Assembly (NCBI RefSeq): GCF_023276375.1
Contig: NZ_JALLPK010000001.1
Span: forward strand, 3,596,001-3,660,000
Length of the DNA: 64,000 bases
Direction: 5' to 3'
From: Halocatena marina
GTDB lineage: Archaea > Halobacteriota > Halobacteria > Halobacteriales > Haloarculaceae
In this document: positions 35,273-44,941 of the stretch, in pieces
Position numbering within the stretch: the stretch's first letter is position 1
Layout of the letters: every line of letters starts with the position of its first letter
The notes under the pieces: generated by a model
The model's input: only the letters and a program-made list of their open reading frames with translations
The model's database searches: none
Told to the model about the DNA's origin: nothing
Program-made: the position numbers and the translations under genes

Positions 35273-36151
35273 ATTCTGTCTAGTTGCTCGCCGGTGATAT
35301 CCATGTAGCCACGAACATGTGCAATACGTTGTCTCGATACTGTTATTTGGAACGATCGAACTGGTTTGGTTTGTGTAGTGGAACGATGGACGTGTACAGC
35401 GTGATTTCCAATCCGACGCTGCTGCGCTCCTGTCGATGCCATCGGTTACTCGTCGTGTTTAGGCAAATTGCTGTGGTGGAATCGCACTCTCACAGCGCTG
35501 CTTGCTCCCCTGGTAATTGATATAAATTTAAAAGTATTTACTCGATATACCTGATGGAATGTGTCCGATCGTCGGCAGTGAGTTATGTCTCAATATCAAA
35601 CCGTGGCACAGAGCTATCACGGGAAGTCACCGTACACACGGGCTGTCATCACGCTTGTTGATGTGTATGCACGTGTGTGAAAATTATACTCCTGACTTTA
35701 CAAATTCTTCATCGAACATCGAATGGCTTCTCTGAGTAATTTACAGAACTGATGGTCTCTGTCTATGAGTGATCTCAAATCGAGTGTCTGTAATCATGGC
35801 TGCCGCATACTAGTGTGAATGCCCAATTCACGACTGGTGGCTCCTTCGAAATGTGTGATTAATTTTGCATTATTTCCCTTCGATCTGTACTGTAAATTTT
35901 CAACATAGTTGGAGTCAGGCTCAGTATCAACACGGGAAATAGGATCTTAGTTGGTTAGATCTGGACGGACAGTCGTCGTTTCTGACTGATGGTTTCGGTG
36001 GCTCTCTCGACGTGGCTCATCTAAAACGAATGTGATCATATTGAAAGAAGCTGATCTATTGCTCGACCCAGCACTTCTCTGAGACGAACGAAGCGGTAGC
36101 ATTGATCGATACTATGCGAATGATATCAACTACTCAACAGAGGAATTCAAC
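35273..36151. other. 880-nt gene-free stretch
   Basis: AT-rich. Very short frames at 35554-35664 and 35585-35680 have TATA-like tracts nearby (tataaattta, 35521-35530) but no recognisable product. Otherwise no gene, repeat or RNA was seen. Confidence 0.45.
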
Positions 36152-36385
36152 TTATAATTCTGCTCGGCGCTTCGCGGAGTACCAGTACATTCCGAGAACG
36201 ATCACGCCCAGTCCGATTGTAAGGAGGAGATTAATGTACGAAAGTGTGTGCGAAGCGGTGCTCTGTCGACTGAGAACAAACGAGAGAGTACTTAGACACA
36301 GCATGAACACGAGAAACATAAAGAGTAGCCAGAGGTACGGTCGATAATCGTAGACCAACGACCAGAAATCGTCGTACCACGTCAT
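36152..36385 (-). CDS. Small two-helix membrane protein, unknown
   Basis: A 77-residue protein with an N-terminal soluble stretch TWYDDFWSLVYDYRP and two predicted membrane helices (LWLLFMFLVFMLCLSTLSF and LSYINLLLTIGLGVIVLGMY), ending in a charged tail KRRAEL. Composition and helix placement look like a genuine membrane protein; no family recognised. The ATG 36385 is favoured over a longer frame from 36445. Isolated between the HTH-10 relic and iclR. Confidence 0.5.
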   Translation of the reverse strand: MTWYDDFWSLVYDYRPYLWLLFMFLVFMLCLSTLSFVLSRQSTASHTLSYINLLLTIGLGVIVLGMYWYSAKRRAEL

Positions 36386-36572
36386 ACATCCCGTTTCTGT
36401 CGCCGGTTTCAAGAACCTTCGCACCCGAGATGATCCGGCTCTCACGAATGATTGAGATTTGGTCTCTCGTTGTCGGTCAAATCGATGTTCTCGAATGGTC
36501 CGGTCGCTTTAGTACTGTGTTGAGAACGAACACACAGAAGCCGTATTTGTACCAGTCAAACAACAAAGACGG

Positions 36573-36580
36573 ATATTTAT
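36573..36580 (+). promoter_or_regulatory. TATA-like box of iclR
   Basis: ATATTTAT lies 23-30 nt before the ATG 36603, consistent with a leaderless iclR transcript. Confidence 0.5.
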
Positions 36581-36602
36581 GTTGGTACTTCCAGTTCGTG
36601 GC

Positions 36603-37403
36603 ATGGACCGAGACGGAACGGAAAGCAAAACGATACAATCGGTCGAAAACGCATTCCGTATCCTGAATGAACTTCTGCGTCGGGAGCAAGCAACCGTTAC
36701 GGAACTCAGCGACGTTGTCGGGCTCTCGAAGGGAACAGTCCATCATTACCTAGCAACACTGCGAAACGAGAACGTTGTCGAACAAGTCGACGGGAAATAC
36801 CAGCTCGGGCTTCGATCACTCTCGTTTGGTGGCGCGGCACGCGAGCGAGAGACAGTCTTTCAAATCGGCAAAGATGGTGTAGATCGGCTCGCTGAGACGA
36901 CCGGTGAGACGGCACGATTAGTCGTCGAACGCGACGGCTACGGTATTACCCTTCATCAGGCGACGTCAGCAGATCGCAACGAAGTTCAAACGTATCTAGG
37001 AACGCGGGAAAATCTACACAGCACTGCTGCAGGAAAGGCGATGCTTTCTGTGATGGACAACGAACACAAAGACATCGTTTCACAGGTGCAGCTGTCTCAA
37101 CACACTGAACACACGATCGTCGATCCGGCGGAGTTGCGCGAGGAACTCGCGGATATCCGCTCAAGCGGGATCGCTTTTGACAATGAAGAACAGTTCGATG
37201 GCGTCCGCTGTGTTGCGACCGCAATTACTACTGATACTGACGATCTTCTCGGTGCAATCAGTGTGAATGGCCCTGCCGAGCGGATTGACGATGCGATGTT
37301 CTACAAAGAGATCCCACAAGCGCTTCAAAACGTAGCAGGCGTTATCGAAATCAACACCGCCTATCTCGGATGGATGGAACAAACGACTGAAAATTTAACG
37401 TGA
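36603..37403 (+). CDS. IclR-family transcriptional regulator
   Basis: A 266-residue regulator. The N-terminal winged helix reads AFRILNELLRREQATVTELSDVVGLSKGTVHHYLATL, and the C-terminal effector domain has the family GATE-like segments ENLHSTAAGKAMLSVM, SSGIAFDNEEQFDGVRCVATAI and the LLGAISVNGPAER strand. IclR proteins control catabolic genes in response to small carboxylic or aromatic ligands. It heads the catabolic cluster of M20, ADH, HIBADH-like, BKACE and SDR genes, and probably regulates some of them. The ATG 36603 fits the TATA-like box. Confidence 0.94.
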   Translation: MDRDGTESKTIQSVENAFRILNELLRREQATVTELSDVVGLSKGTVHHYLATLRNENVVEQVDGKYQLGLRSLSFGGAARERETVFQIGKDGVDRLAETTGETARLVVERDGYGITLHQATSADRNEVQTYLGTRENLHSTAAGKAMLSVMDNEHKDIVSQVQLSQHTEHTIVDPAELREELADIRSSGIAFDNEEQFDGVRCVATAITTDTDDLLGAISVNGPAERIDDAMFYKEIPQALQNVAGVIEINTAYLGWMEQTTENLT

Positions 37404-37779
37404 GGTGTATGATATCCGGAACAAATCTGACGGAGCATTACGTTCGTAATATTGTAAGGTATCGAGAACACGAAACGACAGCAGTAGCCTGCTACAGTAG
37501 GCTAACTGTAAACTGGACCGGTTTGGTTACAGTATAATCATCTTCGGACCGATAGATTGCTGTTGGATTCACACCCCACGACGTTCTGGATTGAGGACTT
37601 TGCTTGTCTCGCTGTCAAATGACACGAATCCTTCGGGAACGACAGTGGCTCCTTACCATTTAATCGTCAGATGTGATTACCCGACACACCATCGTTAGCG
37701 AGATCACACGTAGCAATCACACTGTCTCCCGTGCTCAGAGTTGCTGTTTCACTCTTTGTGTCGTGACCGGTCCGATCGC
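37404..37779. other. Stretch with possible decayed coding fragment
   Basis: About 375 nt. A short hairpin (TAGCCT/AGGCTA, about 37486-37505) follows iclR. On the minus strand two overlapping frames, about 37500-37660, read ATVVPEGFVSFDSETSKVLN and GVNPTAIYRSEDDYTVTK, which looks like a frameshifted protein C-terminus of unknown family. Confidence 0.3.
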
Positions 37780-38042
37780 TCAGGATAGCTCTCGCCAACT
37801 GTGCTGGGGCTTCCAGCCGAGGAGTTCGGACGCTTTCGATCGGTCGGCAAGGCTCTCGACAGTGCCACGTACGTCTCGCCAGCGTCGAGGAGATCAGTCG
37901 TAATATATGTATCAGAGACGTCCACACAGCGCTTTCCTCGAGAGATGTTTGCCGCCTCGTAACCGTGTTCGCCGAGATGTGCAAGGACTTTCGACCCGAT
38001 TCACCCATTACCACCGGTCACGGCGACGATTGAGCATCCCAT
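37780..38042 (-). pseudogene. Internally deleted NAD-dependent epimerase relic
   Basis: From ATG 38042 the minus strand reads MGCSIVAVTGGNG, an in-frame TGA (38001-38003), then IGSKVLAHLGEHGYEAANIS and DVSDTYITTDLLDAGETYVA: the N-terminal Rossmann half of an extended-SDR epimerase. After a join near 37870 the frame shifts and gives SLADRSKASELLGWKPQHSWRE and a stop (37780-37782), the exact C-terminus of the same family. About 220 central codons are missing. A clear remnant of a UDP-glucose-4-epimerase-like gene. Confidence 0.85.
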
Positions 38043-38359
38043 TGTACTTTCATATCCATCTTATTTGGATTAAACATTTTCGTATTCTATCTTTTTGTGG
38101 AATCAACCGTGAGCTGTGAGTGAATAGCGATCATTCATTGTGTAGCTACTTTTGTTGCATGGGTGAATTAGTCGCACCGTCAGAATCCTTTGCCAGAAAG
38201 AACGCAGCGCCGACGCTCACTGTGGTTTTTCTCGAGCACAGGCTACAAGCTCAATCACAGCCAAGAGCTGCTCGACAATCATTCAAACTCTATGAACGAG
38301 TGCGAATCGGTCTGTTCTGAAGACCTAGTTTTATCACCAATTTAGACGCGCTAGATATC
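38043..38359. other. Intergenic stretch before the M20 gene
   Basis: About 315 nt of AT-rich sequence with no supported gene. The last 32 nt carry the TATA-like GTTTTATC (38328-38335) of the downstream gene. Confidence 0.4.
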
Positions 38360-39787
38360 ATGAGTAAACAGGATTTATTCGAGTGGATTGACGGGAATGA
38401 ATCGCGCTTGAAGCGCATCGCACAATCGATCTGGGAGACACCCGAACTCGGTCTCCATGAGGAGGAATCTGCGTCAGTACTCATCGAAGCGCTCGAAAAC
38501 GAAGGATTCGAAGTCGAAACAGGCGTTGGGGGGATGCCAACAGCGTTTGTTGCCTCGTACGGCGAAGACGAGCCACATATCGGCATCCTCGGTGAGTACG
38601 ATGCACTCCCCGGACTCTCTCAGAAGAGCACAGCAGAGCGTGATCCCATAGAACAGGGCGCGCCCGGCCACGGGTGCGGGCACAACCTCTTCGGGACGGC
38701 AGGTGTCGGTGCAGCCATCGCAGTGAAAAACGCACTCGATGCAGGTGCTGTCGATGGGACCGTCATCTTCTACGGCTGTCCCGCTGAAGAGACGCTCATC
38801 GGTAAGACCTATATGGCGCGAGCTGGCGTCTTCGATGATCTTGCGGCGGCGCTGACGTGGCATCCTGGTGATCTCAGTACTCCTCGAATGGGATCTTCGA
38901 ACGCGATGAACTCGCTCATGTACACGTTTGAAGGCGTTTCCTCTCACGCAGCGGGCTCTCCGGAGTCGGGCCGGAGTGCACTCGACGGCGTCCAGTTGCT
39001 GAACACTGGTGTTGAGTATATGCGCGAACACATCTCTGCCGATGCTCGGATGCACTACACGATCACTGACGGTGGGCAGGCACCGAACGTCGTTCCGGCC
39101 GAATCGACTGTCTGGTACTTCGTCCGTGCTCCCGAGCGCAGTGAGGTCGAGCGGAACACCGAGTGGCTCCGTGACATTGCGGACGCTGCCGCAAAGATGA
39201 GCCAAACAGACGTCACTGAGCGGTTTCTCACTGGATGTTATGACTACCGTCCCAACGAAATTATCTCAGATGTCATTTGGGAGAATATGCGTCAGATCGG
39301 TCCGATCGATTACGATGAGGCGGACTATGAGTTCGCCGCGGATCTGAAAGCGACCGTCCCCGACGACCGGATCGAAGCGAATCTCTCGAACGTTCCCGAC
39401 GAACTCTCTGCGGAGATCTGTGACGAATCACTCCATCCCGAACCCGTTGCGCCATACGATTACGACCGACAGATGGCGGGCTCGACCGACGTCGGTGACG
39501 TGAGCTGGATCGTTCCGATGGGACAGTTCAGCGCCGCAACGTGGCCAGTGGGGACGCCCGGCCATTCGTGGCAGGTCGTTGCGGCGAATGGCGATTTTGG
39601 ACAGAAAGGCGTCACCTTCGCTGCGAAAGTGCTCGCAGGAGCGATTTACGACTTGCTGGCCGATCGAGAAACACTCGATGCAGCACGTGAAGCATTCGAA
39701 GCAGACATCGGCACGGATGCCTACGAGACACCACTGCCAGCCGAGTCGGAACCACCGTTCGATGTGACTGCCATGCGAGATACCTGA
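38360..39787 (+). CDS. M20 family amidohydrolase (AbgB-like)
   Basis: A 475-residue metallopeptidase-like amidohydrolase resembling p-aminobenzoyl-glutamate hydrolase subunit B. Metal-site motifs: GEYDALPGL, HGCGHNLFGTA, CPAEETLIGKTYMARAGVF, the WHPG segment and the C-terminal GHSWQVVAANG. The dimerisation lid lies in the middle (SSHAAGSPESGRSALDG). Such enzymes cleave amide bonds of N-acyl amino acids or folate breakdown products. A TATA-like box is 25-32 nt upstream. It is part of the IclR-linked group of catabolic genes; its specific substrate is unclear. Confidence 0.93.
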   Translation: MSKQDLFEWIDGNESRLKRIAQSIWETPELGLHEEESASVLIEALENEGFEVETGVGGMPTAFVASYGEDEPHIGILGEYDALPGLSQKSTAERDPIEQGAPGHGCGHNLFGTAGVGAAIAVKNALDAGAVDGTVIFYGCPAEETLIGKTYMARAGVFDDLAAALTWHPGDLSTPRMGSSNAMNSLMYTFEGVSSHAAGSPESGRSALDGVQLLNTGVEYMREHISADARMHYTITDGGQAPNVVPAESTVWYFVRAPERSEVERNTEWLRDIADAAAKMSQTDVTERFLTGCYDYRPNEIISDVIWENMRQIGPIDYDEADYEFAADLKATVPDDRIEANLSNVPDELSAEICDESLHPEPVAPYDYDRQMAGSTDVGDVSWIVPMGQFSAATWPVGTPGHSWQVVAANGDFGQKGVTFAAKVLAGAIYDLLADRETLDAAREAFEADIGTDAYETPLPAESEPPFDVTAMRDT

Positions 39788-40294
39788 TCGAATTAGCTTC
39801 TACTCAACAGGAGGGAGACAGCTCTTGGGATGTACATGCGTATACGAATGCTACTGGTTGGTCTTTCCAGCGAAGCGTTTGACAGGTGATGTTCGATATC
39901 CAAGTCCAGTGTAGAAGTATCTACACGTTTATTGATCGGTCTGACGTGTAGCGAGCACGCGTCGGGAACGTTCTGGTGTATCCAACGATTATGAGACGAA
40001 ACAGCCGATATTGGCACTGATCGACGACCATGGTACGATCGACTGTAGCCATAATTTATGAATTTAGCATAATTTCTCTCATTGCTGGAGTATTCTGACA
40101 GAGAGAGCGATACTGTATCGTTTTATCAGTCCGCGAGTATCGTTTTCGTTGACTGCTCGCTTTACGTGCTCGATGTTAGCGCTTCAATATACTAAATGGG
40201 TTGTTATTTTTGGCTTTATATTTATTCAAAATCTTCCTCTCACTCTGTCAGTACGATGGTCTCTGTGACGGTAGCTCATGAGTCAATCGTCTGC
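39788..40294. other. Gene-free stretch
   Basis: About 500 nt without a supported gene; AT-rich blocks near 40060-40230. A minus-strand gene ends at 40295. Confidence 0.4.
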
Positions 40295-41326
40295 TCAACT
40301 ATCGAACTGAAATATTGGCTTGCAGGTTTCAGAATCGAGAAATGCCTCGAAGGCGCTCGACGGATTGTCGACGCTGTAGGATGGATCGAGTATCTGATCG
40401 ACGGCGATCGCCCCATTCTCCATCAGCCGTAGCGCTTGTTCGAAGTTTGTCCACGTTGATCCATAGGAGGTGTTTATCTCTATCTCTCCTCTGACGACGG
40501 GTGTAAGGCTAACTTCACTCGTTTCGTTCGGAATACCGACGACGACGACCTGTCCGCCCTTGCGGACGTGTTGGATTGTCGTTTCAATACCAGCGTGATG
40601 TCCGGTCGCATCGAAGACGACATCGAATCCGGTGCCATCAGTCACTGATTCGGTATACGCATCGAGATCGTCCGACTGAACGTTGATTGTCTCGATGCCA
40701 AGGTCCTCAATCAGTGGGAGTCGATACGTGGCGTCGTGATCGAGTCCGGAAACGACGACGTTTGCACCGAGTGAGTCTGCCACTGCTGCGATTAAGACAC
40801 CGATTGGTCCGGGGCCTTCGACGAGAATCGTATCACCAGGCGTTGCGACTGATTGGTCGAAGACAGCGCGCGTGGCAATACTCGTCGGTTCTGTAATCGC
40901 AGCGTGACGCAGCGGGACAGTCTCAGGAACCGCGTGAACGTGTTCTGGAGCCACAGTGACGTATTCCGCGTACGCGCCGTCCCGATGCATTCCAGTAATC
41001 GAAAAGTTCTGGCAGACGTTTGACTGACCGTTCTTGCACTGAAAACAGTCCCCACAGTCGTGAATCGGCTCCTCTACGATTTTGTCTCCCTCAGCAAAGC
41101 CTTCGATATTCCCACCGACTTCGACGATCTCACCGGAGTATTCGTGTCCCATGACTCGTGGTATCGGGATCCACTCGTACCCGCCGTCGTACTTGTATGC
41201 GTGCGCATCACTACCACATAATCCTGCAGTGTGGACCTTTACGAGCAGCTCGTCGGAGTTGGGGGACGGGATCTCGCGTGTCTGTGTTTCCACAGTACGA
41301 GTCCCTGTTTGAACGATGGATTTCAT
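40295..41326 (-). CDS. Zinc-dependent alcohol dehydrogenase (MDR family)
   Basis: A 343-residue medium-chain dehydrogenase. The catalytic zinc site is GLCGSDAHAYKY with GHEYSGEIVEVG. The structural zinc loop DCGDCFQCKNGQSNVC has four cysteines. The nucleotide fold is VEGPGPIGVLIAAVADSLGANVVVSGLD. It resembles sorbitol, threonine or galactitol dehydrogenases. Substrate unknown; in context it would oxidise a hydroxyl intermediate of the catabolic pathway that also uses a beta-hydroxyacid dehydrogenase and BKACE. Confidence 0.94.
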   Translation of the reverse strand: MKSIVQTGTRTVETQTREIPSPNSDELLVKVHTAGLCGSDAHAYKYDGGYEWIPIPRVMGHEYSGEIVEVGGNIEGFAEGDKIVEEPIHDCGDCFQCKNGQSNVCQNFSITGMHRDGAYAEYVTVAPEHVHAVPETVPLRHAAITEPTSIATRAVFDQSVATPGDTILVEGPGPIGVLIAAVADSLGANVVVSGLDHDATYRLPLIEDLGIETINVQSDDLDAYTESVTDGTGFDVVFDATGHHAGIETTIQHVRKGGQVVVVGIPNETSEVSLTPVVRGEIEINTSYGSTWTNFEQALRLMENGAIAVDQILDPSYSVDNPSSAFEAFLDSETCKPIFQFDS

Positions 41327-42114
41327 GATTGCTGGTGATCTCGGTCTGATTGATACACTCTACTCATGCGATCACCTAGGTTAATAATGTTGGGTGTTCA
41401 GGGATTACCGCTCCGAAAAATCCGTGAATCGTTGGACGAACGGCACCGAGATGAGCTCACTGGACGCCACGATCGCTGATACTGGATCCGATTGTCGAGA
41501 TATTCCGACGTGGTTTGATAATATCGGTGATTTCAAGCTGATCGACGGCTGACTCCAGTGCTGAGGGAAGTATCAATCGGATATGAACTAATGCTGACCA
41601 GCCAACCGTTCGTTGATCCAACTCGTCGGCCGATCGGTGCCGTTTGTGTCGGCGCGAATCAGTTCGTGTCCGGTACTATCGGATCGGTAGCTGACCGACG
41701 ATCCGTCTGGTGGTGATTAGTGAGCAACTGTCTCGCGGCTACTATCCATTCCGAGCATGCTTTTCACTGATGAATTCCGTTGTACGTGCTCCATCTCGGT
41801 GGAGAAAACGGAACGCCAACTACATCATCAGCCACTGCCTCCGATATTGTCGGATTACCGTTTCCGATGCGACTGCTCGATTGTTCATGAACGGATCTTC
41901 TGTACGATATCCGTTCGAGATAACGCCTATCTGAAGGACCCATTCCAGAGACGTGTTTGTTCGCTCATTGGAATTCGCGGCTCGACTGACTCTCATTTTT
42001 ACGAACGACAGTTATCAGCGGGAGAGGGGAGCACTTGGTACGATGGTCTCACACGACCGTCCGTCATTATCGGATAGAAATACAGCTGCGGTGGTAGTGA
42101 TATTCCCTGGACGG
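41327..42114. other. Gene-free stretch with broken coding-like pieces
   Basis: About 790 nt. Short frames on the plus strand look haloarchaeal: from 41387 MLGVQGLPLRKIRESLDERH, and an overlapping one reading SSLDATIADTGSDCRDIPTW. All are cut by stops within about 40 codons. They may be decayed remains of one or more genes; no family recognised. Confidence 0.3.
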
Positions 42115-42978
42115 CTATTCGGCTCCGTTGTGGCGCCGCCAGTGGCGGATTGTCGCTGCAGCGTGTCCCTCGTCTTCGTCGGCCATTTCGATTGCTGATT
42201 TGTACGCCTCGTGGACGGTGCTCGTGAGCGGTGTCGCGGTATTTGACTCTCGGGCGAGTGCCAGCGCGTAGCCGAGATCCTTGTGCCAGATTGCGAGACC
42301 ACCCAACCCCTCGATAGCAGGAGCGAAATCGAGCGTGAAGTACTGCTCCCACACGTCCATCCCGAGGAATTCGTTCATGCGTTCGGGATCGATACCGTTG
42401 TTCCGGCCGAATTCGACGATCTCAGCGTCGATCGCCTGCTGGCCCGCATACCGCATCTGAATCATCAGCTTGAACGTCTGTGCGTCGTGAGCGTCACCGA
42501 TGCGGGTGTGTGCCTCACTGATCGTATCGAGCACCGGCCGTACCTCGTCGTAGTCCGACGGTGACCCACCGACCATCATATGGATCCCGTCACCGCTCGG
42601 TGCGTTTCGAGTGAGCGGGGCTGTAACGAAGCCAGCACCACGCTCGGCACACTTCTGCTCGTACTCGGTCGCAGCCTCCGGGCCAGTCGTACTCGTATCG
42701 ATGACACACTGGTCTGAATCGAGTGTTTCCACCACTCCCCGTGGCTCACCTTCCATGACCGACTGCACCTCGGAATGACCGGGGAGGGCCAATACGACGA
42801 CGTCGGCACCAGCAGCCACCGCAGCGGGTGAATCAGCGGCCTCAGCACCACGTTCGAGAGCGTATTCGAGTTGCGACTCGTCGATGTCGTATGCGGTCAC
42901 GGGATACTCAGCTGACCGAAGATCGTCGACGAACAGTTTCCCGATAAATCCGACGCCAATGAGTCCAATCCGTCTCAT
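42115..42978 (-). CDS. NAD(P)-dependent beta-hydroxyacid dehydrogenase
   Basis: A 287-residue member of the 3-hydroxyisobutyrate / tartronate-semialdehyde reductase family. The Rossmann motif is GLIGVGFIGK, substrate loop TAPLTRNAPSGDGIHMMVGG, and the catalytic lysine falls in DAQTFKLMIQMRYAGQQAIDAEI. The ATG 42978 starts at MRRIGLIGVGF; TATA-like GATTTATAC (43002-43010, minus strand) lies 24-32 nt upstream. It likely oxidises a beta-hydroxy acid in the cluster, feeding a semialdehyde or keto acid onward. Confidence 0.93.
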   Translation of the reverse strand: MRRIGLIGVGFIGKLFVDDLRSAEYPVTAYDIDESQLEYALERGAEAADSPAAVAAGADVVVLALPGHSEVQSVMEGEPRGVVETLDSDQCVIDTSTTGPEAATEYEQKCAERGAGFVTAPLTRNAPSGDGIHMMVGGSPSDYDEVRPVLDTISEAHTRIGDAHDAQTFKLMIQMRYAGQQAIDAEIVEFGRNNGIDPERMNEFLGMDVWEQYFTLDFAPAIEGLGGLAIWHKDLGYALALARESNTATPLTSTVHEAYKSAIEMADEDEGHAAATIRHWRRHNGAE

Positions 42979-43996
42979 AGAAGAATTCGCCGCTGCGAAC
43001 TGTATAAATCCATGTGTTTGTTGTGAAATTCCCCCGGAATAGCACTCTCGGTCAGCGTTGTGCTCCTTACAGACGATTCTCCAATGGACCGGTGTCAACC
43101 ACTGATTGTACGACGGTGTTCGCTTATCGTGAATGTACACGTGCCGTCGCTCACGGTGCGTTCTTTCGATATTTCACAGAGCACAGTCATCTACTCCACC
43201 GAATGCGGTCATATTTCCAGAGTAGACTCGAAGAAAGCGGTTGTCTCATTCTATCGTTCCTGTTTGTTCCTGCGGTGTCATTTCTGTCTATTTCGGGTCT
43301 CTCACTTCGTCAGTCGACCGAACTGGTCATTTTGCGCTATGCTATACGATACATCGATCCACAGAAAAATAGTGACCAACGTATCGTTACGAAAGTAATG
43401 ATGTAATGAGTGGTGAGGGAAGACAGCGGCAGGGAACTCCCGAGTGGATCGATTATCTCGCGGAGGAACGTACCAATCGCTTTGTGTTTGGATTCGTTAT
43501 AAATTTCCACCCAGAAGGGTTGATAGGATATCTGGTGATTTTATTGGCTTCTCGGCGACAACTGAAGCAGGTCCGTCGTGATTGCGTCCTCAAACAGCAT
43601 TATTCGACTCACCGGTGTAACGTACGACGGTAGATAGCGAACGATCACTAACCGGTCTGACTCTAGGTCGTGGTTGAGGGTAAATGGATTGGGAACAGTA
43701 AATACTGGCACGTGTATCGATTTTGCTGGTGAGATGGTTCGTGTCTTTGATAAGTATCTGTGTTACCGCACCCCACACTGTCTGTAGTGTGTATCGGTTT
43801 CGAAATAAAAAATACATAGATATCGGATGTTCAATGTTCGCATTGGTCTTAGGGGATAACCGGTGGGGCTAGTGATGTTTCTTGGTTCAATATTTGGGAA
43901 TTCACTTCTACAGGGTAATCGCACCAGTGATCCACAGCGCTACCTAACGCTGGACCGAACGCTTTTGACTGTCCTAAGCATGGGACACGGTAACTC
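42979..43996. other. 1-kb stretch without intact gene
   Basis: AT-rich. A 75-codon plus-strand frame at 43406-43633 (product MSGEGRQRQGTPEWIDYLAE...) has a plausible start of about 25 codons but turns into an unlike Arg/Cys-rich sequence. A minus-strand frame near 43580-43720 reads DRLVIVRYLPSYVTPVNRIM. Both may be decayed; neither is supported as a gene. Confidence 0.35.
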
Positions 43997-44941
43997 ATGC
44001 GTACAATACCGAGCGGCAACGTGATCATCACCTGTGCAGTGACAGGAGCGATACACACACCAACGATGTCGTCTGCGCTCCCTGTTACGCCCGACGAAAT
44101 CGCAAATGCGTGTATCGAGGCCAGTGAGGCTGGTGCGGCTGTCGTCCACGTCCATGTCCGAGACCCCGAGACCGGTGAACCGAACCACGATCTCGATCTG
44201 TTCGATGAAATTGCTGGTAGAGTACAGGCAGAAACCGATGTGATCATCCAGCCGACGACCGGTGGCGCACCGACGATGTCGCCCGAAGAACGTATTCAGG
44301 TCGTGAATCGTCTCGAACCGGAGATGTGTTCGTGCAACATGGGATCAATCAACTTCGGGCTGTATCCCATGCTCGACGCACACGACGAGTGGGAGTACGA
44401 CTGGGAGCCGGAGTATCTCGACGGAACGACGGATCTCATCTTCCAGAACACGTTCGAGGATCTTTCGGTGATGCTGCAGACGATGAACGAGTACGGAACG
44501 GTGCCGAGTCTCGAGTGCTACGATGTCGGTCATCTCTACAACCTGAAACACTGTGTTGAGCAAGGATGGATCGAACCACCGCTTCACATAGAATTCGTGT
44601 TGGGCATTCACGGTGGAATTGGTGCGGATTCGAAGAATCTTACGCATATGAAACGGGTGGCAGACGACCTCTTTGGCGACGACTACTCCTTTTCGACCAT
44701 TGGCGCTGGTAGCATGGAGTATCCACTCACGACGCAGGCCGTCTCGATGGGTGGTCACGCCCGCGTTGGGTTAGAGGACAGCCTCTATCTAGCGCGTGGA
44801 GAATGGGCACCGTCAAACGCTGCGCTCGTCGAGAAGATGGTCTCGCTCGCGTGGGAGATCGCTGGCCGAACCCCGGCGACGACTGAAGAGGTGCGTGAGT
44901 TCCTCGATCTGAAAGGGACCGACAAGGTTGCGTTTGCCTAA
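43997..44941 (+). CDS. BKACE family beta-keto acid cleavage enzyme (DUF849)
   Basis: A 314-residue zinc enzyme that condenses acetyl-CoA with a beta-keto acid to give acetoacetate and a new CoA ester. Signature features: the N-terminal IITCAVTGAIHTPTMS, the metal site HVHVRDPETGEP, QPTTGGAPTMSPEERI, the GIHGGIGADSKNL loop and the GLEDSLYLARGEWAPSNAALVEK segment. Known relatives act on 3-keto-5-aminohexanoate or dehydrocarnitine, but specificity varies and is not assigned here. Convergent with the SDR gene: the stop codons are adjacent. Confidence 0.94.
   Translation: MRTIPSGNVIITCAVTGAIHTPTMSSALPVTPDEIANACIEASEAGAAVVHVHVRDPETGEPNHDLDLFDEIAGRVQAETDVIIQPTTGGAPTMSPEERIQVVNRLEPEMCSCNMGSINFGLYPMLDAHDEWEYDWEPEYLDGTTDLIFQNTFEDLSVMLQTMNEYGTVPSLECYDVGHLYNLKHCVEQGWIEPPLHIEFVLGIHGGIGADSKNLTHMKRVADDLFGDDYSFSTIGAGSMEYPLTTQAVSMGGHARVGLEDSLYLARGEWAPSNAALVEKMVSLAWEIAGRTPATTEEVREFLDLKGTDKVAFA

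Noticed and set aside
35554..35680. Two tiny frames after a TATA-like tract
   Set aside because: Only 31-36 codons, no recognisable product, overlap in different frames; kept as part of the gene-free stretch.
34953..38003. UGA recoding as selenocysteine or another amino acid
   Set aside because: The same genes carry a frameshift and a large deletion, so decay explains the stops more simply.
41710..42198. Plus-strand frames of up to 106 codons
   Set aside because: Atypical composition and partial antisense overlap with the beta-hydroxyacid dehydrogenase; possible decayed coding only.
43406..43633. 75-codon frame MSGEGRQRQGTPEWIDYLAE
   Set aside because: First 40 residues look plausible but the rest does not and no family was recognised.
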